A DNA stretch of 64,000 bases from Corynebacterium pygosceleis (lineage in GTDB: Bacteria > Actinomycetota > Actinomycetes > Mycobacteriales > Mycobacteriaceae). Within the stretch, counting starts at the first letter, position 1, and every line of letters starts with the position of its first letter. The notes beneath the pieces are model-generated. The model saw nothing but the letters and a program-made list of their open reading frames with translations. It did not search any database and was not told the origin of the DNA. The stretch lies in contig NZ_JAENIQ020000002.1 in assembly GCF_016595275.2 (NCBI RefSeq), forward strand, positions 496,001 to 560,000. The letters run 5' to 3'. Positions 51,415 through 61,710 of this stretch are shown here, in pieces. Both the position numbers and the translations under genes were made by a program.

Positions 51415-52806
51415 TCACTCCGTGTCGTGGTCCCGTTCGGCGAACCAGTCGTCCCAGTCCAGTGAATCCAGGGGCTCGGCGGCCGTCAGGAGGGGATCAT
51501 CCTCGTCGAAGGTACGGGTGCGGCCGCGTGCGGTGGTCCGTGTCTCGAACCGCACCGAGACGATTCCGTGCCCGGCCCCCTGCACCCACCCGTGCCCGTA
51601 TTCGGGGTGGTGGACGTCCTGGGTGGCGCTCCACCGTGATTCCGGGGCGGGCTCGCTGACCGTCAGGACCGGGGGGCCGGTGCCGGAGCCCCGGACCCCG
51701 ACCTCGTAGTCGGCGTCCGGCTCCGGGACCGTGATCTTCTGGTCGAGCTCCGGGAAGAGGACGTTCTGCCGGGCGTGCTCGAGACCGGAGAAACTCACCC
51801 CGACCAGTCTGATCGGTCCCACCTCATCCGGGTACCGGGCGAGGTTGTGTGCCACAGCCACCAGTGTGGCCTTCTCGTCTGTCGTGTACGGCAGGGACTG
51901 CGACCGGGATTCCGTCCGGAAGTCCGCCATCTTCAGTTTCACGGTGACGGTCCGGGCACCGCGCCCGTCGGCGAGCAGCCTCCGGTGGGCACCGGCCGCC
52001 GCCCGGTCGATCGCGTCATCGACCTCGGTCACCGAGGTGAGATCCTTCGGGTAGGTGTGTTCCGACGAGATCTGCTTGGCGACGGCCCGAGGGGCCACCG
52101 GGCGATCATCATGCCCGCGGGCCAGGTGCCACAGGGAGACCCCGACGGTGGAACCGAGACTGATCCGGACCTCGGCCTCCGTCATCGCGGCGAAGTCCGC
52201 GATGGTCCGCACACCGAGCTGGTGGAGTTTGGCTTCCGCGACGGGACCGATCCCCCACAGTTTCCGGACCGACAGCGGATCGAGCATCTCCCGCTGTCTC
52301 TCCACCGGAATGACGCAGACCCCATCGGGTTTCGCCTCGCCCGAGCCGATCTTCGCGTACTGCTTCCCGGAACCCGCGCCGATCGAGCACGGCAGTCCCG
52401 TCTCGGACTTCACCTCCGCCCGGAGTTTCTCCGCCCACACCCGCACCTGCTCCGGGGCGGCACCGACGAGTTCGGGTGGTTCCATGAACGCCTCATCGAT
52501 AGAGAGTTGCTCGATGACACCCGCGTGCCGGCGGATCACCTGGAAGACACGACGTGACGCGGCGGAGTACACCTTTCCGCGCGGAGTGACCACGACGGCA
52601 CCGAAACCGACGAGCTTCTTCGCCTGATGCATGGGCATCGCCGAGTGCGCCCCGAACGCACGCGCCTGATAGGACGCCCCGGCCACCACCCCCCTGCCCG
52701 AGACACCGCCGACCAGCACGGGACGGCCACGCAGTGTCGGCCGGGTCAGCTGTTCGACGGAGGCGTAGAACGCATCCATGTCGACGTGCAGCACCCACCG
52801 TTGCAT
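51415..52806 (-). CDS. dinB: DNA polymerase IV (Y-family, DinB)
   Basis: Error-prone lesion-bypass polymerase of 463 residues from the ATG at 52806. The palm begins WVLHVDMDAFYASVEQL with metal-binding D9 and D11. YSAASRRVFQVIRRHAG and LSIDEAFMEPP carry the other active-site residues. A helix-hairpin-helix thumb (KLWGIGPVAEAKLHQLGV) and a little-finger domain follow. About 110 further C-terminal residues extend past the usual DinB end, in an acidic tail without a recognised clamp-binding motif. No LexA-type box was identified. Confidence 0.93.
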   Translation of the reverse strand: MQRWVLHVDMDAFYASVEQLTRPTLRGRPVLVGGVSGRGVVAGASYQARAFGAHSAMPMHQAKKLVGFGAVVVTPRGKVYSAASRRVFQVIRRHAGVIEQLSIDEAFMEPPELVGAAPEQVRVWAEKLRAEVKSETGLPCSIGAGSGKQYAKIGSGEAKPDGVCVIPVERQREMLDPLSVRKLWGIGPVAEAKLHQLGVRTIADFAAMTEAEVRISLGSTVGVSLWHLARGHDDRPVAPRAVAKQISSEHTYPKDLTSVTEVDDAIDRAAAGAHRRLLADGRGARTVTVKLKMADFRTESRSQSLPYTTDEKATLVAVAHNLARYPDEVGPIRLVGVSFSGLEHARQNVLFPELDQKITVPEPDADYEVGVRGSGTGPPVLTVSEPAPESRWSATQDVHHPEYGHGWVQGAGHGIVSVRFETRTTARGRTRTFDEDDPLLTAAEPLDSLDWDDWFAERDHDTE

Positions 52807-52812
52807 ACCGAC

Positions 52813-52818
52813 AGGGTA
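52813..52818 (-). promoter_or_regulatory. Probable -10 hexamer of dinB
   Basis: TACCCT on the minus strand ends 6 nt before the ATG, leaderless geometry. Confidence 0.45.
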
Positions 52819-52862
52819 GCGCGAAACGAACATACGGTCGAATGACCCGGTCGTCAGACGGC

Positions 52863-52890
52863 CAACGCCCGGGCCGGCGCCCGGGCGTTG
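52863..52890 (-). terminator. ileS terminator
   Basis: A perfect 12-bp stem (52863-52874 with 52879-52890, 4-nt loop) starts 28 nt after the ileS stop codon. Confidence 0.7.
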
Positions 52891-52917
52891 TGGCTGTCAT
52901 GCGACGGACGGCGTCAC

Positions 52918-55900
52918 TCAGACCCTGGTGACCACCGCGGTGACCCCGGGAACCACCTCATGGGTCTCCCCGCCGAGTCCGTCGGTGACGATCGAGAAAT
53001 CCGACGCGAGGACCTCTCCCGCGATGAATGCACGGTGCCGCTGCGCCCACTCCAGTTTCTCCTCGGGGACCGACAGTTCGACGGTGATCCGGTCGGAGAC
53101 CTCGAAGCCACTGGCCTTCCGGGCGTCCTGGAGACCCCGGACGATGTCCGCGGCCCATCCCTCGGCCTCGAGCTCCGGGGTGACCGTGAGGTCGAGGACG
53201 ACCAGGCCCTCCGCACCGTCAACCTGGGCGGTTGACTCCGGGTCGGCGGCCTTGAGGCGCTCGGTGTACTCGTTCGCCTTCAGCTCGATGCCGTCCGCGA
53301 CGACGGTGTCCCCCTCGCGGGTGTAGTTGCCGGACTTGACCGCCCTGATCACGCGCTGCACGTCCTTCCCGAGACGGGGGCCGGCCTCACGGGCGTTGAC
53401 GACGACCTCGAAGCGTCCGACGGAGTCGACGTCGTCGGTGAGCGCGACCTCCTTGACGTTGACCTCGTCCCGCAGGATCGAGGTGAACGGCGCGAGCAGA
53501 CCGGACTCCGGCATCGCCACGGTGAGTTTCGGCAGCGGCAGCCGGTTGCGCAGCTTGTGGGACTTACGCACCGAGCTCGCGGCGGAGCAGACGCCCCGGA
53601 TCTGGTCCATGGCACGGACGAGGTCCTCGTCGACGGGGAAGTCGACGGGCTCCGGGTAGTCGGTCAGGTGGACGGAACGCCCACCTGTGAGTCCCCGCCA
53701 GATCACCTCGGTCGCCATCGGGAGCAGCGGCGCGGCGACACGGGTGAGGGTCTCGAGCACGGTGTAGAGGGTGTTGAACGCCTCCGGGTGTTCGGTGTCA
53801 CCGGCCCAGAACCGTTCCCGGGACCGGCGCACGTACCAGTTGGTCAGTGCGTCGCAGAACCAGCGCACCTCGTCGCAGGCGCGGGCGATGTCCGTGCCGT
53901 CGAGGGCGGCGCGGACATTGGCTACGAGATTGTGCAGCTTCGCCAGGATGTACCGGTCGAGGACGTTGTCGGAGTCGGTGGACCACTCCGCGGGCTTCGA
54001 CGAGTACAGCTGCAGGAAGCTGTAGGCGTTCCACATCGGCAGCAGCGCCTGCCGGACGCCCTCACGGATGCCCTGCTCGGTGACGATGAGGTTTCCGCCG
54101 CGCAGGATCGGCGAGCTCATGAGGAACCAGCGCATCGCGTCGGAGCCGTCACGGTCGAAGACCTCGTTCACGTTCGGGTAGTTGCCCTTCGACTTGCTCA
54201 TCTTCAGTCCGTCGTCGCCGAGCACGATGCCGTGGGCGACGCACTTCCGGAAGGCGGGCTTGTCGAACAGCGCGGTGGACAGCACGTGCATGGTGTAGAA
54301 CCAGCCCCGGGTCTGACCCGAGTACTCGACGATGAAGTCCGCCGGCCAGTGGGTCTCCACCCAGTCCTTGTTCTCGAAGGGGTAGTGCTTCTGGGCGAAA
54401 CTCATCGACCCGGACTCGAACCAGCAGTCCAGTACCTCGGGAACACGACGCATGGTGGACTTCCCCGTGGGGTCGTCGGGGTTCGGGCGCGTCAGTTCAT
54501 CGATGTGCGGCCGATGCAGGGATTCGGGACGGCGACCGAAGTCCCGTTCGAGCTCGTCGAGGGATCCGTAGACGTCGACGCGCGGATACTCCTCGGAGTC
54601 GGAGACCCACACGGGGATCGGGGAACCCCAGTAGCGGTTGCGGGAGATGTTCCAGTCCCGGGCCCCCTCGAGCCACTTGCCGAACTGGCCGTCCCGGATG
54701 TGGGACGGCATCCACTCGATCTCCTCGCGGTTCAGCTCCACCATACGGTCACGGAACTTCGTGACGGCGACGAACCAGCTCGGCAGCGCCATGTAGATCA
54801 GCGGTTCCCCGGAGCGCCAGGAGTGCGGGTAGGAGTGTTCGATGGTCTGGTGCCGCAGGACCCGTCCCCGGGCCTTGAGATCCCGGATGATGTCCTTGTT
54901 CGCGTCGAACACCAGTGTGCCCTGGTAGTCCGGTACCTGTGAGGTGAATTTACCGTCCATGTCGACGGGGACGACGACCTCGACGTCGTTGGCCTGACAG
55001 ATGATCATGTCGTCCTCACCGAAGGCGGGTGCCTGGTGGACGATGCCCGTACCGTCTTCCGTGGTGACGTAGTCCGCCGCGAGAATGCGGAATCCGTTCT
55101 CCACCGGGAAGAACGTGAAGATCGGCTCGTAGGTGAAGCCCACCAGGTCCGAGCCCGCGAAAGTCGCCAGCACCTCGTGGTCCTCGCCGAGTTCCTTTGC
55201 GTAGGCACCGACGAGTGCCTCGGCGAGGAGGATCGTACGACCGGTGAAATCGGCGTGTCCCGACTCCCCGATGCGCACCAGGACATAGTCGACGGCGGGG
55301 TTGACGGCGAGAGCCGCGTTGGAGGGCAGGGTCCAGGGTGTCGTCGTCCACGCGATCGCTGCGGCATCGGCGAGTTCGGGATGCGCGGACAACGTCTTCT
55401 CAGCCGCCGAGCCCTCGAGCGCACCGGTCAGCGGCATGGTGACGGTCAGGGTCGGGTCCTGGCGCATCTTGTAGGAGTCGTCGAGACGGGTCTCCTGATT
55501 CGACAGCGGCGTGTGTTCCGCCCAGGAATAGGGCAGGACCCGGAATCCCTGGTAGATCAGCCCCTTGTCGTACAGCTCCTTGAACGCCCACATGACGGAC
55601 TCCATGAAGTCCGAGTCCATCGTCTTGTAGCCGTTGTCGAAGTCGACCCAGCGTGCCTGCCGCGTGACGTAGTCCTTCCACTCCTCGGTGTACCGCAGAA
55701 CGGAGGACGCACAGTACTCGTTGAACTTCTCGAGGCCCATCGACTCGACCTCGCCCTTGTCCTTGATGCCGAGCTGCTTCTCGGCCTCGAGCTCGGCGGG
55801 CAGGCCGTGGCAGTCCCAGCCGAAGACCCGCTCGACGCGCTTCCCGCGCATCGTCTGGAAACGCGGCACGATGTCCTTGACGTAACCGGTGAGCAGGTGT

Positions 55901-56100
55901 CCGTAGTGCGGCAGACCGTTGGCGAAGGGCGGGCCGTCGTAGAACACGTATTCCGGTGCCCCGTCACGTTGATCGATGGACTGACGGAAGGTGCCGTCCG
56001 CACGCCAGAAGTCGAGTACGGACTTCTCCATGTCGGGGAAACGGGTGGATCCACCGGTGAGATCCACCTTCGGGTAGACACCGCCAACTGGGTTGTTCAT
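52918..56100 (-). CDS. ileS: Isoleucyl-tRNA synthetase
   Basis: Charges tRNA-Ile with isoleucine. The 1060-residue class-I enzyme has the HIGH-equivalent HYGH at residues 65-68 and the KMSKSKGN loop near residue 620, with the editing domain between them ([13 protein letters not shown]). The long C-terminal anticodon-binding part contains [18 protein letters not shown]. The start is ATG at 56100; AAGGAG lies 12 nt upstream, somewhat distant, which fits control of ribosome access by the T-box leader. Confidence 0.96.
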   Translation of the reverse strand: MNNPVGGVYPKVDLTGGSTRFPDMEKSVLDFWRADGTFRQSIDQRDGAPEYVFYDGPPFANGLPHYGHLLTGYVKDIVPRFQTMRGKRVERVFGWDCHGLPAELEAEKQLGIKDKGEVESMGLEKFNEYCASSVLRYTEEWKDYVTRQARWVDFDNGYKTMDSDFMESVMWAFKELYDKGLIYQGFRVLPYSWAEHTPLSNQETRLDDSYKMRQDPTLTVTMPLTGALEGSAAEKTLSAHPELADAAAIAWTTTPWTLPSNAALAVNPAVDYVLVRIGESGHADFTGRTILLAEALVGAYAKELGEDHEVLATFAGSDLVGFTYEPIFTFFPVENGFRILAADYVTTEDGTGIVHQAPAFGEDDMIICQANDVEVVVPVDMDGKFTSQVPDYQGTLVFDANKDIIRDLKARGRVLRHQTIEHSYPHSWRSGEPLIYMALPSWFVAVTKFRDRMVELNREEIEWMPSHIRDGQFGKWLEGARDWNISRNRYWGSPIPVWVSDSEEYPRVDVYGSLDELERDFGRRPESLHRPHIDELTRPNPDDPTGKSTMRRVPEVLDCWFESGSMSFAQKHYPFENKDWVETHWPADFIVEYSGQTRGWFYTMHVLSTALFDKPAFRKCVAHGIVLGDDGLKMSKSKGNYPNVNEVFDRDGSDAMRWFLMSSPILRGGNLIVTEQGIREGVRQALLPMWNAYSFLQLYSSKPAEWSTDSDNVLDRYILAKLHNLVANVRAALDGTDIARACDEVRWFCDALTNWYVRRSRERFWAGDTEHPEAFNTLYTVLETLTRVAAPLLPMATEVIWRGLTGGRSVHLTDYPEPVDFPVDEDLVRAMDQIRGVCSAASSVRKSHKLRNRLPLPKLTVAMPESGLLAPFTSILRDEVNVKEVALTDDVDSVGRFEVVVNAREAGPRLGKDVQRVIRAVKSGNYTREGDTVVADGIELKANEYTERLKAADPESTAQVDGAEGLVVLDLTVTPELEAEGWAADIVRGLQDARKASGFEVSDRITVELSVPEEKLEWAQRHRAFIAGEVLASDFSIVTDGLGGETHEVVPGVTAVVTRV

Positions 56101-56178
56101 GGGCGTTCAACGCTCCTTGCTTCGAGGACAATCATGAGGTGCTCCAACATGCGCGGGGACGCCCCGGAACACCCGGCA

Positions 56179-56340
56179 CGCGGTACCACCCTGCTTGGGC
56201 ACCCCACGGGCACCCCACTTGATTGTCGTCGAGAAGGTCTGTCACGGTCCCACCCGTCCGGTTCTAGTGGGTCCCCCACGGAGCGGGACCGTTCTTCCGG
56301 ATGACTCCCCGGTGATGGCCGGATCACTGTCTGGCGTGAC
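56179..56340 (-). promoter_or_regulatory. Isoleucine T-box riboswitch upstream of ileS
   Basis: On the minus strand the conserved AGGGTGGTACCGCG T-box occurs at 56179-56192; its TGGT can pair with the ACCA end of uncharged tRNA-Ile. Upstream, the short hairpin CCGG-CCATCA-CCGG shows ATC, an isoleucine codon, in its loop (56314-56316). This is the ultrashort Stem I form found in actinobacterial ileS leaders. The T-box lies 78 nt before the start codon and no clear terminator with a T-run follows, so control of translation is inferred. Confidence 0.88.
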
Positions 56341-56370
56341 CCCCGTTTCCGGGGTCCACAGCGTGTGCAA

Positions 56371-56398
56371 AGTATAGCGCACACCACCCACCGGTCAA
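56371..56398 (-). promoter_or_regulatory. ileS promoter
   Basis: TTGACC (56393-56398) and TATACT (56371-56376) on the minus strand are separated by 16 bp, the best -35/-10 pair in the window. It lies at the end of the small membrane-protein gene and precedes the T-box leader. Confidence 0.8.
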
Positions 56399-56598
56399 TC
56401 CTCCGACGGATCCTCCCCGGCATCCCCCACGGTCACGTCCCGGTTCCGCCGCTTCACGACGACGTCCGCGACGAGCAGCCCCAGCCCCACGACGGTGACG
56501 ACGATGAGAAGCCAGGAATAGACGTCCGAACCGGACTGCACGGTCATCACCAGGAGACCGAACCCGACCAGTGCGGCGATGAGAGCGGCGATCAGCAT
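56395..56598 (-). CDS. Small two-helix membrane protein
   Basis: A 67-residue protein from the ATG at 56598, with helices LIAALIAALVGFGLLVMTVQ and WLLIVVTVVGLGLLVADVVV and an acidic tail. It lies between wag31 and ileS, and its stop codon falls inside the ileS -35 element. The function is unknown. Confidence 0.75.
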   Translation of the reverse strand: MLIAALIAALVGFGLLVMTVQSGSDVYSWLLIVVTVVGLGLLVADVVVKRRNRDVTVGDAGEDPSED

Positions 56599-56640
56599 GG
56601 ATTGTCCTTCTCGATGGATGGGTGTGGGACACGAGAACAC

Positions 56641-56683
56641 GACAGGCCTCCCCGGAACGTCCGTCGTCCGGGAGAGGCCTGTC
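56641..56683 (-). terminator. wag31 terminator
   Basis: A 16-bp stem with a one-base bulge (56641-56656 with 56667-56683) follows the wag31 stop at 56709. Confidence 0.75.
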
Positions 56684-56708
56684 GTCTGGGTGGAACCGGG
56701 GCGGTTTC

Positions 56709-57740
56709 TTAGGCCTTACCCTCGTTGTCGCCACCGTTGGGAGCCGCGAAACCACGGCTCGAGAGCTCCTCGAGCTGGCTCTCGAGGAAGGTCTTCATGC
56801 GGGTACGGTACTCCCGCTCGAAGGTCCGGAGCTCCGCGATACGGGCCTCCAGGACGGACTGCTTGTTCTTGACGGTCGCCATGATCTCGGTGTGCTTGCG
56901 CTCCGCATCGGACTGCAGCGCATCCGCCTTGTCCTTCGCCTGCTTCAGCTGAGCCTCCGCCTGCGCGTTGGCGTCGGCGACCACGGACTCGGAGGTCTTC
57001 TTGGCCTCCGCGACCATCGTGTCGGCCTTCTTCGTCGCCTCGCTCACCAGCGTTTCCGCGCGGGAGTTGGCCTGACTGAGCTTCTGCTCCGCCTCGGTGT
57101 TCGCCTTCGAGAGCTTCTCCGAAGCCTGCTTCTCGGCATTGGACACCAGGGACTTCGACTTCTGCGTCGCCTCGGACAGTTCCTTCTCCGCGGCAGCGTG
57201 AGCCTCATCGAGCATCGACTTGGACTCGGCACGGGCATCGGCCTGGATCCGGTCCGCGACCTCCTGCGCGAGCCCGAGGACACGCGCGGCCTGAACCTGA
57301 CTGTCGGCGCTGGAGGCCGTCGCGGTGGCGGTTGTCGCCGCAGCGGCGGCGGGGGCGGCTGCGGAGGCACCTGCCGCCTTTTCCGCCTGAGCCTTCGCTT
57401 CCTCGGCGGCCTTCCGTGCCTGCTCCGCCTCGGTACGAGCCTTCCTGGTGGCTTCGTTCGCCTCGGCGAGCTTGCGCTCGTAATCCGCGCGGATCTCCTT
57501 CTCAATCTTCGAACGGAGTGCACCCTCGTCCACACCGGTGGCGCCGGAGCCGGACTGCTTCAGTTCGTTGTTCGCCTCCTCGACCTGCTGCTGCAGGTCC
57601 TCCTTCTCGTCGATCAGACGACCGAGGGTGTCTTCGACCATGTCGAGGAACTGGTCGACCTCGTCCTCGTTGTAGCCACGCTTTCCGATCGGCGGTTTGC
57701 TGAAAGCGACATTGTGCACGTCGGCTGGAGTCAGCGGCAT
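56709..57740 (-). CDS. wag31: DivIVA/Wag31 polar growth protein
   Basis: Coiled-coil scaffold that gathers at cell poles and directs apical cell-wall growth. The ATG at 57740 gives 343 residues. The N-terminal lipid-binding DivIVA domain reads [20 protein letters not shown] and [21 protein letters not shown] coiled coil, an Ala/Thr-rich break near residues 118-150 and a second long coiled coil with [14 protein letters not shown] repeats follow. Its place behind sepF and yggT is the conserved actinobacterial arrangement. The essential role is inferred from the family. Confidence 0.95.
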   Translation of the reverse strand: MPLTPADVHNVAFSKPPIGKRGYNEDEVDQFLDMVEDTLGRLIDEKEDLQQQVEEANNELKQSGSGATGVDEGALRSKIEKEIRADYERKLAEANEATRKARTEAEQARKAAEEAKAQAEKAAGASAAAPAAAAATTATATASSADSQVQAARVLGLAQEVADRIQADARAESKSMLDEAHAAAEKELSEATQKSKSLVSNAEKQASEKLSKANTEAEQKLSQANSRAETLVSEATKKADTMVAEAKKTSESVVADANAQAEAQLKQAKDKADALQSDAERKHTEIMATVKNKQSVLEARIAELRTFEREYRTRMKTFLESQLEELSSRGFAAPNGGDNEGKA

Positions 57741-57837
57741 GGACGGTTCCCTTCGCTCGTTGGTGGACCCTGGTGAAACTGTTTGAATCGGGCCCCTGGT
57801 GCCCACAGTGGTCATCTGTGGCTCATTGACTGTCCCA

Positions 57838-57843
57838 ATATTA
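57838..57843 (-). promoter_or_regulatory. Candidate -10 hexamer of wag31
   Basis: TAATAT on the minus strand lies in an AT-rich stretch about 100 nt before the wag31 start. The 225-bp gap from yggT holds nothing else I recognise. Confidence 0.45.
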
Positions 57844-57965
57844 CTTCTAATTATCGGGAAAGTGTACCTGGGCCTTTCCCCCGGCGTTTTGCCGGGTGTT
57901 CCGCGACGCCCGAATAGCCCGGAGTTCTTCAGCCGGTGACATTCCCGCGATCACGGCCACCGACC

Positions 57966-58259
57966 TCAGCCGACCAGCAACATACCCAGGACGATCCTGG
58001 CCAGCCAGAGAATCAGGAAAAGAACGATGATCGACATGTCGAGTGCGACATTTCCCATCCGGAGCGGGGGAATAACCCGGCGCAGTGCTTTAACCGGAGG
58101 ATCGGTCAACACGAAAAGGGGTTCGGCCACATACGCGAACCACCTCGGGGGACGGAAATTCCGGGAGAAGGAGTGGATCATCTCCACGATGATCCGCAGC
58201 ACGAGAATGTAGCTGTAGATCTGGATGAGCATCAGCAGGAGCAGGATGAAAGAGTTCAC
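57966..58259 (-). CDS. YggT-family membrane protein
   Basis: A 97-residue protein from the GTG at 58259, chosen because it gives the compact YggT start and lies 7 nt after a TAGTCT hexamer. Two hydrophobic regions flank the conserved cytoplasmic EMIHSFSRNFRPPRWFAYVAEPLFVLTDPPVKALRRVIPPLR. The family travels with sepF and division genes, and its precise role is not settled. Confidence 0.88.
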   Translation of the reverse strand: MNSFILLLLMLIQIYSYILVLRIIVEMIHSFSRNFRPPRWFAYVAEPLFVLTDPPVKALRRVIPPLRMGNVALDMSIIVLFLILWLARIVLGMLLVG

Positions 58260-58266
58260 CGGACCG

Positions 58267-58272
58267 AGACTA
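58267..58272 (-). promoter_or_regulatory. Probable -10 hexamer of the yggT-type gene
   Basis: TAGTCT on the minus strand ends 7 nt before the GTG start. It lies just beyond the sepF terminator, so this gene can be expressed separately. Confidence 0.5.
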
Positions 58273-58293
58273 TCGGATACGACCCGGGACACG

Positions 58294-58343
58294 CGACACC
58301 CCCGTCCCCCGGTTCACCGCGGAACCGGGGGACGGGGGTGTCG
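58294..58343 (-). terminator. sepF terminator
   Basis: A perfect 22-bp stem (58294-58315 with 58322-58343, 6-nt loop) about 60 nt after the sepF stop, the longest perfect hairpin I found. Confidence 0.88.
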
Positions 58344-58406
58344 GGCGTACGGTGCCCCGTCGGATCGGCCCGCGACACGGACCCGGGGCGGAAGATCAAC
58401 CGGGGA

Positions 58407-58877
58407 TCAGCGCAGGCCTGCGGCATCCTCGAGTTCAGCGAGGGAAACCTCGACGTCGTCGGGGATCAGCGCGAAGGTCAGCGGGGAGAGCTTGCGCATC
58501 TCACCACGGAGAGCGAAGACGAGACCCGCCGCGAAGTCGATGACACGACGTGCCTCCTCCCGGTCCATCGAGTTCAGGTCGATGACGACGGCGTCACCGG
58601 CACGGAAGGGCTCACCGATGCGGGTGCACTGCTTGAAGCTGACGAGACGCACCGGGACGATGGTCGGCGCGTACGCCTGCGGCTCGTAGCCCGGGCGGGC
58701 GGTCCCGTAACCGTAGCTGCGGCCCGCGCCACGGGACAGGGGGCCGTAGCCGTCCTCCGGGCCACCGGCGGCGACATCACCGTAGTCGGCGTCATCGCGG
58801 TAGTACGCGGCGTCGTGCGCGCCGTCCTCGTAGGGCGCGAGTCCGAAGAACTCCTTGAACTTCTTGACACTCGACAT
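58407..58877 (-). CDS. sepF: Cell division protein SepF
   Basis: Membrane anchor for FtsZ in bacteria lacking FtsA. The ATG at 58877 gives 156 residues. MSSVKKFKEFFGLAP is the amphipathic membrane-binding helix. An Asp/Gly/Tyr-rich linker follows, then the FtsZ-binding domain with VRLVSFKQCTRIGEPFRAGDAVVIDLNSMDREEARRVIDFAAGLVFAL. It is transcribed from the ftsZ side and bounded by a very strong terminator. Confidence 0.95.
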   Translation of the reverse strand: MSSVKKFKEFFGLAPYEDGAHDAAYYRDDADYGDVAAGGPEDGYGPLSRGAGRSYGYGTARPGYEPQAYAPTIVPVRLVSFKQCTRIGEPFRAGDAVVIDLNSMDREEARRVIDFAAGLVFALRGEMRKLSPLTFALIPDDVEVSLAELEDAAGLR

Positions 58878-58951
58878 GTAAATTCCTTTGCTTCTCAAGG
58901 GACGTCGACCAGCGCGTCCTCGGTCATCTCCCACTGTGGTTTGCCACCACC

Positions 58952-59650
58952 CTATCGACGGGGACCCAGAATCGCGGTACCGACACGCACCATCGTCGAA
59001 CCCGCCGCGACAGCGTCCTCCAGATCACCCGACATCCCCGCGGACAGTTCCATCGGGCGTTTCTCCGCCGCGGCGAAACGGTCCCGGAGTTCCGCAGCCG
59101 CGGCGAACACATCCGCCGGGTCACAACCCAACGGCGGGACACACATCACCCCGGACAACCGGAGATGCGGACAGTCGGACAGGGTGTCGAGAAGCTCCCC
59201 CATCCCGGCTTCGGGCACTCCCCCGCGCGCGGGATCCCCGTCGGCGCTGAACTGGACGAGGACGGGCAGCTGGGTGTCGGGGCGGTGTCCGCGGTCGACG
59301 GCGAGTCCGACGCCCCGGTCGAGCGCCACCGCCAACCGGGTGCTGTCCAGCGAGTGCACCACGGCGGCGACCCGTGCCGCGGCATTGGCCTTGTTCGTCT
59401 GTATGCGCCCGATGAGGTGGACCGGGACATCCGGGTACAGCGCCGCTTTCTCCAGGGCGTCCTGAACCCGGTTCTCCCCCACCGCGGTCACACCGAGATC
59501 CCGGAGCCTCCCGACATCGGACGCCGGATGGAACTTCGTCACGGGAAGCAGGAGGATGCTCCCGGGATCACGCCCGCAGGCCTGCGCCGCGGAACGGATT
59601 CTCGACCGGACGGCGTCCAGGCGTTCCGCGAGTTCGCTCCCGCGGCTCAT
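58952..59650 (-). CDS. YggS/PLPBP family PLP-binding protein
   Basis: A 232-residue alanine-racemase-fold protein that holds pyridoxal phosphate and helps B6 and amino-acid homeostasis. The ATG at 59650 overlaps the pgeF stop by 4 bp; the open frame upstream of it is out-of-frame shadow. The PLP lysine is in LLLPVTKFHPASD near residue 39, and GENRVQDALEK, VHLIGRIQTNKA and LSAGMSGDLEDAV are family hallmarks. The family usually has a SMGMS motif where this one has SAGMS. Confidence 0.93.
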   Translation of the reverse strand: MSRGSELAERLDAVRSRIRSAAQACGRDPGSILLLPVTKFHPASDVGRLRDLGVTAVGENRVQDALEKAALYPDVPVHLIGRIQTNKANAAARVAAVVHSLDSTRLAVALDRGVGLAVDRGHRPDTQLPVLVQFSADGDPARGGVPEAGMGELLDTLSDCPHLRLSGVMCVPPLGCDPADVFAAAAELRDRFAAAEKRPMELSAGMSGDLEDAVAAGSTMVRVGTAILGPRR

Positions 59651-60414
59651 GCCCCGGCCTCCGCGGGCATCCAGATCAGACCGGCCTGCCGACCGGTCCT
59701 CCCCTCCCTGCGGTGGGAGAAGAACGACGGATCTGCGACCGTGCACCGGATGTCGGCGTCGATGTGCGTGACCCCGAGTTCCTCCAGTTGCCTGGCTAGA
59801 CCGATCCTCAGATCGGCCCCCCAGGTACCCCGGGCGGTACGGGTCCGGACCCCGGGGAGCCTGGATTCGAGGTCGGCGAGCATCGCCTCGGGAAGCTCGT
59901 AGTTGGCGCCGCTCACGGCCGCCCCCATCCACACGTGCAGACGCCCGGGGCGCGCCCCCAGCTCCACCATCCGTGCCACCGCGCGCGGGACGATCCCGTT
60001 GCGCGCACCGATCCTGCCGGCGTGTACGGCCGCGATGACACCCGCCTCATGGTCACTCAGGAGAAGGGGGACGCAGTCGGCGGTGAGGACGGCGAGCGCG
60101 AGATCCCTGCGCGTCGTCACCAGTGCATCCGTCGCGGGCACCGGCCCGTCGTGGGGGCCGTCGACGACGGTGACCGTCGGGGTGTGCAGCTGCTCCATCC
60201 AGACGATCCGGTCCACAGGCAGACCGATGGACCGGGCGAGCCGTTCCCGGTTGGCGGTGACCGCGGTGATGTCGTCGCCCACGTGGTCGGCGAGATTGAA
60301 GGAGGCGAACGGGGCCACGGAGATCCCCCCGGAACGCGTCGTGAAGACCTTCCGCACGGGCCGCTCCGCCCCCGGATCCCGGGGGCGGGCGGAATCAAAC
60401 TCCATGTCGGTCAT
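59647..60414 (-). CDS. pgeF: PgeF/YfiH (multicopper polyphenol oxidase-like) family protein
   Basis: A 255-residue protein of the family once called laccase-like and now linked to purine nucleoside phosphorolysis and peptidoglycan-precursor editing. Metal ligands are expected at WMEQLHTPTV, VLTADCVPLLLSD and AVHAGRIGARNG. The last departs from the usual VHAGWRG. GAAVSGANYEL replaces the common GPCIGPCCYEV. It is coupled to yggS and lies 3 nt from the ftsZ stop. Confidence 0.88.
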   Translation of the reverse strand: MTDMEFDSARPRDPGAERPVRKVFTTRSGGISVAPFASFNLADHVGDDITAVTANRERLARSIGLPVDRIVWMEQLHTPTVTVVDGPHDGPVPATDALVTTRRDLALAVLTADCVPLLLSDHEAGVIAAVHAGRIGARNGIVPRAVARMVELGARPGRLHVWMGAAVSGANYELPEAMLADLESRLPGVRTRTARGTWGADLRIGLARQLEELGVTHIDADIRCTVADPSFFSHRREGRTGRQAGLIWMPAEAGA

Positions 60415-60417
60415 CCG

Positions 60418-61698
60418 TCAACGCAGGAAGTCCGGCACGTCCAGGTCATCGGCGTCGTCGAAGTCGTCACGGCGCCCCCGGGAGCTGGTGAACATCCCGC
60501 CGGCGGGGCGGTCCGCCACGGGACGGTCGGAACCGAGCCGATGCCGTGCGGAATCGGCGCGCTGGGTGTAGTTGGAGCTCTCCGCGCGCTCGACGGACTC
60601 ATGACGGACGGTGTCCTCGTCCTCCCGGTGGTCATCCCGGCCGAAGAGTGACTGTCCACGCGACGGTTCCGGGGTGGGGTCGGAGGCGGGGGCCTGGGTC
60701 TGGTTCACCTGCGGCGCGGCCTGACGGTTCCTGTCGGCCGTGTTGGAGTTCGATTCGAAGTCGAATCCGGCGGCGATCACCGTGACCCGGACCTCGTCAC
60801 CGAGATTGTCGTCGATGATGGTTCCCCAGATGATGTTCGCGTCCTCGTCGGCCTTCTCCTCGACGAGTGCCGCGGCCTCGTTGACCTCCTGCAGGCCGAG
60901 GTCGGAACCACCGGCGAAGCTCAGCAGGACCCCCTGCGCACCCTCCATGGTGGACTCGAGCAACGGGGAGTTGATGGCCTGCTCGGTCGCCTCGACGGCG
61001 CGATTGTCGCCGCTGGCGGAGCCGATGCCCATGAGCGCGGAACCGGCGTCGGCCATGACGGAGCGGACGTCCGCGAAGTCGACGTTGACCACGCCGGGCG
61101 TGGTGATGAGGTTGGTGATGCCCTGGACACCGTTGTGCAGGACCTCATCGGCGGTACGGAAAGCCTCCATCATGGAGAGGTTCAGGTCGCCGAGCTGGAG
61201 CAGTCGGTCGTTCGGGATGACGATGAGGGTGTCGCAGACGGCACGCAGCGCCTCGATGCCCTCCATGGCCTGCTTGGTGCGGCGACGTCCCTCGAACCGG
61301 AACGGGCGGGTGACCACGCCGACGGTCAGCGCCCCGGCCTTCTTGGCGATGTTGGCCACGACCGGGGCGGCACCGGTACCGGTGCCGCCGCCCTCACCCG
61401 CGGTGACGAAGACCATGTCGGCGCCCTTGAGGCAGTCCTCGATCTCGGACTTGTGGTCCTCTGCGGAGGTGCGTCCGACATCGGGGTTGGCTCCGGCACC
61501 GAGACCACGCGTGGCTTCACGTCCGATGTCGAGCTTGACGTCGGCCTCGGAGAACATCAGCGCCTGCGAGTCGGTGTTCACGGCGATGAACTCGACGCCC
61601 TTGAGCCCCTCCTCGATCATGCGGTTGACGGCGTTGACGCCGCCACCGCCGACACCGACGACTTTGATGACGGCGAGGAAGTTTTTCGGTGAGGTCAT
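60418..61698 (-). CDS. ftsZ: Cell division tubulin homologue FtsZ
   Basis: GTPase that polymerises into the division ring. The ATG at 61698 gives [20 protein letters not shown] and 426 residues; a GTG four codons earlier is possible. The tubulin signature [10 protein letters not shown] lies at residues 103-112, and NTDSQAL and the catalytic loop [11 protein letters not shown] are present. A variable linker of about 100 residues ends in [10 protein letters not shown], the C-terminal peptide expected to bind SepF. It is read away from ftsQ across a 209-bp gap. Confidence 0.97.
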   Translation of the reverse strand: MTSPKNFLAVIKVVGVGGGGVNAVNRMIEEGLKGVEFIAVNTDSQALMFSEADVKLDIGREATRGLGAGANPDVGRTSAEDHKSEIEDCLKGADMVFVTAGEGGGTGTGAAPVVANIAKKAGALTVGVVTRPFRFEGRRRTKQAMEGIEALRAVCDTLIVIPNDRLLQLGDLNLSMMEAFRTADEVLHNGVQGITNLITTPGVVNVDFADVRSVMADAGSALMGIGSASGDNRAVEATEQAINSPLLESTMEGAQGVLLSFAGGSDLGLQEVNEAAALVEEKADEDANIIWGTIIDDNLGDEVRVTVIAAGFDFESNSNTADRNRQAAPQVNQTQAPASDPTPEPSRGQSLFGRDDHREDEDTVRHESVERAESSNYTQRADSARHRLGSDRPVADRPAGGMFTSSRGRRDDFDDADDLDVPDFLR

Positions 61699-61710
61699 GG
61701 TCTTAGGCAC

